Part shown: positions 7,452-11,357 of the stretch, piece after piece
Layout of the letters: every line of letters starts with the position of its first letter
Position numbering within the stretch: the first letter of the stretch is position 1
Source: Micromonosporaceae bacterium
GTDB lineage: Bacteria > Actinomycetota > Actinomycetes > Mycobacteriales > Micromonosporaceae
Assembly (NCBI GenBank): GCA_003543035.1
Contig: DPJL01000210.1
Location: 1-11,357, forward strand
Direction: 5' to 3'
Length of the DNA stretch: 11,357 nt
Notes under the pieces: model-generated
Seen by the model: only the letters and a program-made list of their open reading frames with translations
What the model was told of the DNA's origin: nothing
Database searches by the model: none
Translations under genes and position numbers: made by a program

Positions 7452-7881
7452 GAACACTTCTGACATCCGTGTACCGGATGCGGCTCTGCGCGCGCTGGAC
7501 CGGCTCGTCGGCACGTGGCAAATCAGCGGCGACGCCAACGGAATGGTCACCTACCGGTGGATGGACGGTGGCTTCTTCCTTGCGCAGGAAGGAGAGCTGG
7601 AGCTCTATGGGCACCACAACACCTTCACCGAGTTCATCGGCCGGGAGAAGTTGTTCGGCGGTGAACCCAGTGCCGACATCAAGTCCCGCACCTACACCGC
7701 CGAGGGAGACACGCTTGACTACACGTACGAGCTGGAAAGGGACACGTTGACCATCTGGGGCGGCCAGCGAGGTTCGGAAAGCTACTACACCGGTATCTTC
7801 AGCGCCGACGGGAACACTCTCAGTGGAGCGTGGACCTGGCCGGGCGGCGGCTACCAAACGACCAGCACCCGCCAGGCGTAG
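7444..7881 (+). CDS. Small DUF1579-like / lipocalin-like beta-barrel protein
   Basis: 145-residue soluble protein with no established function. RLVGTWQI (20-27) is the opening strand typical of lipocalin-like or DUF1579-like barrels (a GxW type motif). The rest alternates short beta strands with turns rich in Gly and Asp: VTYRWMDGGFFLAQEGE (35-51), SRTYTAEGDTLDYTYEL (81-97), DTLTIWGG (100-107) and ADGNTLSGAWTWPGGGY (121-137). Such barrels often bind a small hydrophobic ligand. The 8-base overlap with the FAD oxidoreductase and the internal ribosome site make it part of that operon. A role in binding or delivering the enzyme's substrate or product is an inference from position alone. There is no signal peptide or lipobox. 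It probably comes under the same control as the oxidoreductase, that is, the divergent ArsR-type regulator. Confidence 0.82.
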   Translation: MTENTSDIRVPDAALRALDRLVGTWQISGDANGMVTYRWMDGGFFLAQEGELELYGHHNTFTEFIGREKLFGGEPSADIKSRTYTAEGDTLDYTYELERDTLTIWGGQRGSESYYTGIFSADGNTLSGAWTWPGGGYQTTSTRQA

Positions 7882-7907
7882 CAACCGATTCTGTCGGGGG
7901 TACCGGA

Positions 7908-7913
7908 TACGGT
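7908..7913 (+). promoter_or_regulatory. Predicted -10 element of a leaderless promoter for the DinB-like gene
   Basis: TACGGT is followed by exactly six bases and ATG 7920. No ribosome-binding sequence lies at a usable distance, so transcription probably starts at the A of the ATG. This separates the gene from the oxidoreductase operon that ends at 7881. Confidence 0.55.
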
Positions 7914-7919
7914 GCGAGC

Positions 7920-8390
7920 ATGTCTGACCTACCGGAGACCGACGATCGCCACCCGGCCGATGTCGTGACCTCCATGATCGAGCAGGTGCTCAAGCTGGCC
8001 GAGACCTGGACGGCTTGGGACGGCAAGCCACTTCCAGCGGGCGAACGCGTTTATACGCCGCACAAGGCGATCCGGCGGGTGGCCGATCATCTCGTCGATC
8101 ACCTGGCCGAGATCGAGGCGTCGGTCGCCGAGGTCGCGTCCGTGCCTGACCACTGGCACGCCTCAGCGACCACGACACCTGCCGACCTGGCCGCTTTCAC
8201 ACGTGAAGATCTGGACGAGGCACGCAGCAGGTTGACGCGCCTCGCCCAGATCTTCGATGTCCGCCTGCGTGCCCTCACCGATGAGCAGCTGGACCTGCGC
8301 ATCGGTGATGCCTGGTCGCCGCGCCAGATCGCCTTCCACCTGGAGGGCTCGCTCTTCTATGCCGACTCCGTAGGCAATCTGCGCGGTTAG
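7920..8390 (+). CDS. DinB-like four-helix-bundle protein (probable metal-binding)
   Basis: 156-residue, largely helical protein resembling the DinB/YfiT superfamily, which includes mycothiol- or bacillithiol-dependent transferases, metal-binding hydrolases and many uncharacterised proteins. Helical stretches are about 12-32, 47-71, 87-118 and 132-154. DinB metal sites use three His; here candidates are His48, His57 and His61 in TPHKAIRRVADHLVDHLAE (46-64) and His140 in WSPRQIAFHLEGSLFYAD (132-149). The W...H...YAD pattern near the C-terminus is typical of the superfamily. I cannot assign a thiol cofactor or substrate. ATG 7920 was chosen because it lies six bases after a -10 element and the protein begins with a normal polar N-terminus; the upstream extension to 7830 runs into the previous gene. 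Its TAG stop is nine bases before the alcohol dehydrogenase start, and those bases also form that gene's -10 element. Confidence 0.72.
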   Translation: MSDLPETDDRHPADVVTSMIEQVLKLAETWTAWDGKPLPAGERVYTPHKAIRRVADHLVDHLAEIEASVAEVASVPDHWHASATTTPADLAAFTREDLDEARSRLTRLAQIFDVRLRALTDEQLDLRIGDAWSPRQIAFHLEGSLFYADSVGNLRG

Positions 8391-8393
8391 GAT
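8388..8393 (+). promoter_or_regulatory. Predicted -10 element of the alcohol dehydrogenase gene, overlapping the upstream stop codon
   Basis: TAGGAT begins with the TAG stop of the DinB-like gene and is followed by six bases and ATG 8400, the spacing of a leaderless promoter. The internal AGGA lies seven bases before the ATG and could instead act as a weak ribosome site on a read-through transcript, so both readings remain open. Confidence 0.45.
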
Positions 8394-8399
8394 CAGCAC

Positions 8400-9461
8400 A
8401 TGCTGGCCGCAGTTCTCCACGCCCCGTTCGACGTTCGCATCGAGACCGTCCCCGATCCGGTGGTGCAGAAGCCCACCGATGCCCTTGTCCGGGTTACTCA
8501 TGCCTGCATCTGCGGCAGCGACTTGTGGGCATACCAGGGCGCCTACGGAGAGCAGTCAGCGAGCCGGATCGGGCACGAATTCGTCGGGGTGATCGAGGCC
8601 GTGGGCGGCGACGTGACCAGTGTCAAGGTCGGCGATCACGTCGTGGTGCCCTTTGTCTGGTCGGATGGGTCCTGCGACTTCTGCCAGGAGGGTCTCTACA
8701 CCTCGTGTGTGCACGGCGGCTTCTGGGGCCAGCCGGGCTCGGACGGCGGCCAGGGCGAGGCGGTGCGCGTTCCTTTCGCCGACGGCACTGTGGTCAAACT
8801 CCCGTCCGGTTTGGATGACAATGACCTCGTAAAGATTCTTACGCTTTCAGATGTCATGTGTACCGGGCACCACGCCGCCCTAGCCGCGGGAGCCGGCCCG
8901 GGAAAGATCGTCGCCGTCGTGGGTGACGGCGCGGTAGGTCTCTGCGGCGTGCTAGCGGCGGCCAGGCTCGGCGCCGAGCGGATCATCGCGATGGGCCGGC
9001 ACGCCGACCGCACAGCGATCGCGAAACGCTTTGGTGCCACGGACGTTGTGTCGGTCCGCGGCGACGAGGCAGTGGAAGCGGTCAAGGAGCTCACCAACGG
9101 GCAGGGAGCGCACGCCGTCCTCGAAGCGGTCGGGACAGAACAGGCGATGCAGACCGCGATCTCGATCACCCGTGACGGTGGGAACGTGGGCTTCGTAGGT
9201 GTGCCAATTGGTGGCTCCGCCGGTGTCGACATTGGGCAGATGTTCGGCCGCAACGTCTCCCTGCGCGGGGGAGTGGCCCCGGCTCGCAAGTACATCCCCT
9301 CGCTATTGGACGATGTGCTCGCCGGGAAGCTGGATCCGTCTCCGGTGTTTGACGTGCGCGTGGGGCTTGACGGGGTACCCGCCGGATATCAGGCAATGAA
9401 TGACCGGCAGGCACTCAAAGTGCTGGTGCGCCCAGCTTCGCTGGCCGGTGATGTAGTTTGA
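8400..9461 (+). CDS. Zinc-dependent alcohol dehydrogenase (medium-chain dehydrogenase/reductase)
   Basis: Cytoplasmic NAD(P)-dependent oxidoreductase interconverting an alcohol and an aldehyde or ketone. It has 353 residues. The N-terminal GroES-like catalytic domain carries ICGSD (Cys38, Asp41), GHEFVG (His59, Glu60) and the structural-zinc loop with Cys92, Cys95 and Cys103. SDVMCTGHHAA (150-160) supplies Asp151, a usual third ligand of the catalytic zinc. The Rossmann fold carries GDGAVG (175-180) after a beta strand. The end of the second strand reads AMGRHADR with Arg200 and no acidic residue, which hints at NADP rather than NAD (inference). Only three Cys are seen in the structural loop, as in several relatives of this subgroup. 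The substrate is unknown. The start at ATG 8400 matches the family N-terminus. The stop at 9459-9461 lies five bases before the preferred start of the Lrp-type regulator, which may control it. Confidence 0.93.
   Translation: MLAAVLHAPFDVRIETVPDPVVQKPTDALVRVTHACICGSDLWAYQGAYGEQSASRIGHEFVGVIEAVGGDVTSVKVGDHVVVPFVWSDGSCDFCQEGLYTSCVHGGFWGQPGSDGGQGEAVRVPFADGTVVKLPSGLDDNDLVKILTLSDVMCTGHHAALAAGAGPGKIVAVVGDGAVGLCGVLAAARLGAERIIAMGRHADRTAIAKRFGATDVVSVRGDEAVEAVKELTNGQGAHAVLEAVGTEQAMQTAISITRDGGNVGFVGVPIGGSAGVDIGQMFGRNVSLRGGVAPARKYIPSLLDDVLAGKLDPSPVFDVRVGLDGVPAGYQAMNDRQALKVLVRPASLAGDVV
9454..9459 (+). promoter_or_regulatory. Predicted -10 element of a leaderless promoter for the Lrp/AsnC gene
   Basis: TAGTTT lies inside the last codons of the alcohol dehydrogenase gene, seven bases before GTG 9467. 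It supports GTG 9467 as the start. The alternative, TTG 9458 overlapping the upstream stop as TTGA, would instead imply translational coupling. Confidence 0.45.
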
Positions 9462-9466
9462 GCGCC

Positions 9467-9919
9467 GTGGAGGAGACTGATCAGGCCATCGTCGCGGCGT
9501 TGACCGCTGACGGGCGGATGTCCTATACGGACTTGGCCACCCAGGTGGGTCTGTCGGTTTCCGCGGTGCACCAACGGGTTCGCCGGCTCGAGCAGCGCGG
9601 CGTGATCAGCGGCTACGGCGCGAAGGTCAACTACGAGGCGATCGGGTTGCCACTGACCGCTTTTGTGGCCATCCGGCCCTTCGACCCGGCACAGCCCGAC
9701 GACGCGCCCGAGCGGCTGGCTCACCTGCCCGAGATCGAGTCGTGTTTCTCGGTGGCGGGTGAGGATTTCTACATCCTCCTGGTACGGGTGACGTCTCCCA
9801 CGGATCTGGAGCGTCTGCTGAATGAGATCCGGACTTCGGCGAATGTCACCACGCGAACCACAGTGGTGCTGTCGACTCCTTTCGAGCAGCGGCCGCCTCA
9901 GATTAAGAACACCCCCTAA
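9467..9919 (+). CDS. Lrp/AsnC-family transcriptional regulator
   Basis: 150-residue feast/famine-type DNA-binding protein that usually senses an amino acid or related metabolite. The N-terminal helix-turn-helix is ETDQAIVAALTADGRMSY (3-20) followed by LATQVGLSVSAVHQRVRRLE (23-42). A linker, RGVISGYGAKVNYEAIG (44-60), leads to the beta-alpha-beta RAM effector domain (about 62-138) with ESCFSVAGEDFYILLVRV (91-108). The family normally forms dimers to hexadecamers. It is slightly short and ends in a Pro-rich tail. GTG 9467 was preferred because it follows a -10 element and gives the typical family N-terminus; TTG 9458 would add three residues and overlap the dehydrogenase stop. Such regulators often control the adjacent gene, so the alcohol dehydrogenase just upstream is a likely target, along with itself. 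Its stop overlaps that of the convergent phosphatase by four bases. Confidence 0.92.
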   Translation: MEETDQAIVAALTADGRMSYTDLATQVGLSVSAVHQRVRRLEQRGVISGYGAKVNYEAIGLPLTAFVAIRPFDPAQPDDAPERLAHLPEIESCFSVAGEDFYILLVRVTSPTDLERLLNEIRTSANVTTRTTVVLSTPFEQRPPQIKNTP

Positions 9920-10488
9920 GCGTTCCAGCGCAAGAGGACCGGGGCCTCGCGTTCATATCCGAGCACGCTGATGGTCGCGGTTTCGAGGCGGAAGAGCCTG
10001 CCGTCGGCCGGGGGCAGGCCGAGCCAACGGGCGGTGAGCACCCGCAACTGATGCGCATGGCCGACGAGGGCGACATCTCCGCTCGGCAGCATCGCGCGGA
10101 CCCGTTCGAGAACGCGATCGGCTCGCGCGCCCACCTGAGCCGCTGACTCGCCACCCGGGCAGTCGTCGGTCCACACTGACCAGCCCGGCCGCTCCTGACG
10201 AATCTCCACCGTCGTACGGCCTTCGTAGGCGCCGTAGTTCCACTCGAGTAGGTCGTCATCGGTGGCAGTGCAATTGAGCCCGGCGAGCTGAGCGGTGTGC
10301 ACGGCCCGGCGCAACGGGCTGCAGAGGACGGCTGCAAAAGCCCGTGCCGCAAGGAGGTCGCCGAGGTGGGCGGACTGCCGTTCGCCTTCGGGGGTCAGAT
10401 CGAGGTCTGTGTATGAGGTGTGCTTTCCGGCTGCGCTCCACTCGGTCTGGCCGTGTCTTACCAGGACGATCTCTCTCATACCGCCCAT
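9916..10488 (-). CDS. Histidine phosphatase family protein (phosphoglycerate-mutase-like)
   Basis: Member of the histidine phosphatase superfamily, branch 1, which transfers a phosphoryl group through a catalytic His. The 190-residue product carries VRHGQTEWS (10-18) with Arg11 and the nucleophile His12. SPLRRAVHTA (57-66) supplies Arg60, EWNYGAYEG (82-90) the acid Glu82, and GHAHQLR (143-149) the second catalytic His144. The full catalytic set is present. The substrate cannot be read from sequence; relatives include sugar-phosphate phosphatases, alpha-ribazole phosphatase and broad-specificity phosphatases, and I see no cobalamin genes here. ATG 10488 was chosen because AGGAG (10496-10500 on this strand) lies seven bases upstream; ATG 10479 is a second candidate. 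That ribosome site lies in a potential hairpin. The gene is convergent with the Lrp-type gene (4-base overlap) and divergent from the zinc-ribbon gene. Confidence 0.93.
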   Translation of the reverse strand: MGGMREIVLVRHGQTEWSAAGKHTSYTDLDLTPEGERQSAHLGDLLAARAFAAVLCSPLRRAVHTAQLAGLNCTATDDDLLEWNYGAYEGRTTVEIRQERPGWSVWTDDCPGGESAAQVGARADRVLERVRAMLPSGDVALVGHAHQLRVLTARWLGLPPADGRLFRLETATISVLGYEREAPVLLRWNA

Positions 10489-10496
10489 GATCTCAC

Positions 10497-10512
10497 TCCT
10501 AGCTGCCTAGGA
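10497..10512 (-). promoter_or_regulatory. Inverted repeat over the ribosome-binding site of the histidine phosphatase gene
   Basis: TCCTAG-four bases-CTAGGA, a perfect 6-bp inverted repeat. On the minus-strand mRNA the downstream arm contains most of the AGGAG ribosome site, so folding would hide it. At the DNA level the same repeat could be an operator. Two copies of the rare tetranucleotide CTAG lie within ten bases. Confidence 0.5.
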
Positions 10513-10554
10513 TGACTTACAGGTGGTGATCCGGGTCGCGTTGCCGAGATGAGC

Positions 10555-10560
10555 TACGGT
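10555..10560 (+). promoter_or_regulatory. Predicted -10 element of a leaderless promoter for the zinc-ribbon gene
   Basis: TACGGT, the same hexamer as before the DinB-like gene, is followed by seven bases and ATG 10568. No ribosome-binding site is seen. I do not see a convincing -35 element. Confidence 0.5.
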
Positions 10561-10567
10561 CGAACTC

Positions 10568-10837
10568 ATGCAGCAAATGACATGTCCGAAATGCCATGGA
10601 GCTATGCGGTCCTACGAGCGCAGCGGGGTCACCCTCGAGCAGTGCACCGAGTGCCGCGGGATCTTTCTGGATCGCGGGGAGCTGGAGCGTCTCACGCAGG
10701 CGGAGACCGCTTTTCACGGCGGGCAGCCACAGCAGTCGCATCAACAGCACCAGTCGCATTCGGGCGGCTACGGACACGACAGTCACCACTACAAGAAGAA
10801 GAAGCACGACAGCTTCTTCGGGGAACTCTTCGACTAA
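10568..10837 (+). CDS. Small TFIIB-type zinc-ribbon protein with His-rich tail
   Basis: 89-residue protein. MTCPKCHGAM (4-13) and EQCTECRGIFLDRGELE (24-40) form the zinc ribbon called zf-TFIIB, with Cys6, Cys9, Cys26 and Cys29 as the four zinc ligands and the characteristic GIFLDRGELE loop. After residue 48 comes a low-complexity linker rich in His, Gln, Gly and Ser, with at least eight His over about 30 residues. It ends in a basic and aromatic tail, KKKKHDSFFGELFD (76-89), which recurs in actinobacterial relatives as I recall. The function is unknown; despite the name, this is not evidence of a transcription factor. The tail could bind metal or nucleic acid (inference). ATG 10568 follows a leaderless-type -10 element, and MQQMTCPKC is a normal family N-terminus. 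It is divergent from the histidine phosphatase and 31 bases before the DUF1801 gene, which has its own -10 element. Confidence 0.9.
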   Translation: MQQMTCPKCHGAMRSYERSGVTLEQCTECRGIFLDRGELERLTQAETAFHGGQPQQSHQQHQSHSGGYGHDSHHYKKKKHDSFFGELFD

Positions 10838-10855
10838 GACTGACGGTCTTCTCGT

Positions 10856-10861
10856 TAGGCT
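10856..10861 (+). promoter_or_regulatory. Predicted -10 element of a leaderless promoter for the DUF1801 gene
   Basis: TAGGCT lies seven bases before ATG 10869. No ribosome-binding site is evident. It lies just after a small inverted repeat (10836-10850, AAGAC/GTCTT) that overlaps the stop codon of the zinc-ribbon gene. Confidence 0.5.
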
Positions 10862-10868
10862 TCTCAGT

Positions 10869-11306
10869 ATGGCCGAAGCCAAGACACAGAAGACTGCCGC
10901 GAGCGTGGATGAGTTCCTCGCACTCTTGGAGGGCGCAGACCGCCGTGCTGACGCGCAAGCGGTGTGCGCCCTCATGAATGAGGTGACCGGGGCCGAGCCG
11001 GCGATGTGGGGCACGAGCATCGTCGGTTTCGGGGAGTATCACTACGTTTACGGGTCCAAGCGCGAAGGCAACTGGCCTGCGGTGGGCTTCTCGCCCCGGA
11101 AGGCGGCTTTGACCGTCTACATTTCCGAAGGCCTTGAGGCGCACCAGGATCGGCTGGCCAAGCTCGGCAAACACACCATCGGCAAGGGTTGCGTCTACAT
11201 CAAACGACTGTCCGATGTGGATGAAGGTGTGCTGCGCGAGATAGTCCGCGAAGGGTTCCAGCAGCTCGACGGAAAGACGATCACGCCCGGGGCTACGCCC
11301 CGGTGA
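10869..11306 (+). CDS. DUF1801 domain protein
   Basis: 145-residue soluble protein of the DUF1801 (YdhG-like) family, which has no settled biochemical role. After a polar N-terminus (MAEAKTQKTA) come a helical segment SVDEFLALLEGADRRADAQAV (12-32) and the signature block MWGTSIVGFGEYHYVYGSKREG (46-67). A beta-strand core follows, WPAVGFSPRKAALTVYISEG (69-88), then LGKHTIGKGCVYIKRLSDVD (99-118) and a C-terminal helix VLREIVREGFQQL (121-133). The central pattern matches the family over its full length, so it looks intact. ATG 10869 was chosen because it gives the normal family length and follows a leaderless-type -10 element; the frame is open further upstream but overlaps the zinc-ribbon gene. 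Its final 14 bases overlap the end of the convergent DUF664-type gene. Confidence 0.9.
   Translation: MAEAKTQKTAASVDEFLALLEGADRRADAQAVCALMNEVTGAEPAMWGTSIVGFGEYHYVYGSKREGNWPAVGFSPRKAALTVYISEGLEAHQDRLAKLGKHTIGKGCVYIKRLSDVDEGVLREIVREGFQQLDGKTITPGATPR
11287..11303. terminator. Hairpin in the convergent junction of the DUF1801 and DUF664-type genes
   Basis: CCGGGGC-TAC-GCCCCGG is a perfect 7-bp G+C-rich stem with a three-base loop, at the shared 3' ends of two convergent genes. It could slow or end transcription from both sides. Neither side has a T-run, so it is not a classical intrinsic terminator, although U-less hairpins have been proposed for actinobacteria. Confidence 0.4.
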
Positions 11307-11357
11307 CCCCGTCTATGCGCTCACGCAGGAAATCCGCGTGGCCGTTGTGCCGCGCGT
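11293..11357 (-). CDS. DUF664/DinB-like protein, C-terminal fragment cut by window edge
   Basis: Reading the minus strand from the right edge gives (Y)ARHNGHADFLRERIDGVTGA and then TAG at 11293-11295. The ARHNGHADxLRExIDG pattern is the characteristic C-terminus of the DUF664 branch of the DinB superfamily, common in actinobacteria and related to mycothiol-dependent transferases. Its first His (the H of RHNGH) is probably a metal ligand, as in relatives. Only about 21 residues are in the window; the rest, including the other metal ligands and the start, lies beyond 11357. Its 3' end overlaps the convergent DUF1801 gene by 14 bases. It is a second DinB-superfamily gene in the window besides the one at 7920, but too little is visible to compare them. 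The family call rests on this short motif alone. Confidence 0.75.
   Translation of the reverse strand, partial: ARHNGHADFLRERIDGVTGA

Noticed and set aside
7903..7914. ACCG/CGGT inverted repeat near the DinB-like promoter as an operator
   Set aside because: Four-base arms are expected by chance in such sequence, and no adjacent regulator points to it.
7920..9919. DinB-like, alcohol dehydrogenase and Lrp genes as a dedicated new pathway
   Set aside because: The genes are common singletons with separate predicted promoters; no shared substrate or conserved linkage can be shown from the sequence.
10836..10850. Small inverted repeat AAGAC/GTCTT after the zinc-ribbon gene as a terminator
   Set aside because: The stem has only five base pairs and no T-run follows; it is too weak to call.
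10692..11174. Minus-strand open frames opposite the zinc-ribbon and DUF1801 genes
   Set aside because: No family resemblance; the plus-strand genes have clear motifs and upstream promoter elements.

Overview
The window is G+C-rich and densely packed. It has GTG as well as ATG starts, short or absent gaps, and an actinobacterial gene set: a HelY-type helicase, a DUF5937/ArsR regulator, a DUF664 protein and leaderless-type promoters. It most likely comes from an actinomycete chromosome. I cannot fix the genus from the sequence. I see no transposase, phage gene, tRNA, rRNA, CRISPR array or long repeat, and no gene-free stretch over about 80 bases.

Left part (1-5005): the 3' two-thirds of a HelY-like superfamily 2 helicase gene is followed on the same strand by a seven-helix MHYT-domain membrane sensor gene. 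That gene is broken by a frameshift inside its second MHYT motif, and its tail runs antisense into the next gene. A minus-strand 5'-3' exonuclease gene and a plus-strand acyl-CoA dehydrogenase gene then diverge from a 41-base gap. In that gap two promoters appear to be superimposed.

Middle part (5006-7881): a minus-strand DUF5937/ArsR regulator abuts the dehydrogenase end to end. It diverges from a two-gene unit, a berberine-bridge-type FAD oxidoreductase overlapping a small DUF1579-like protein. A near-perfect 16-bp palindrome lies in the divergent gap, over the regulator's own predicted promoter. This suggests an autoregulated local switch controlling the oxidoreductase pair.

Right part (7920-11357): a DinB-like four-helix protein, a zinc-dependent alcohol dehydrogenase and an Lrp/AsnC regulator run on the plus strand. 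They meet a minus-strand histidine phosphatase whose ribosome-binding site lies in a potential hairpin. Then come a TFIIB-type zinc-ribbon protein, a DUF1801 protein, and the C-terminus of a minus-strand DUF664/DinB-like protein cut by the window edge.

I do not see a previously undescribed multi-gene system. The strongest signals are the frameshifted MHYT gene, a run of leaderless promoters (seven of the twelve visible starts have TANNNT six or seven bases upstream), the superimposed divergent promoters, and the ArsR palindrome.
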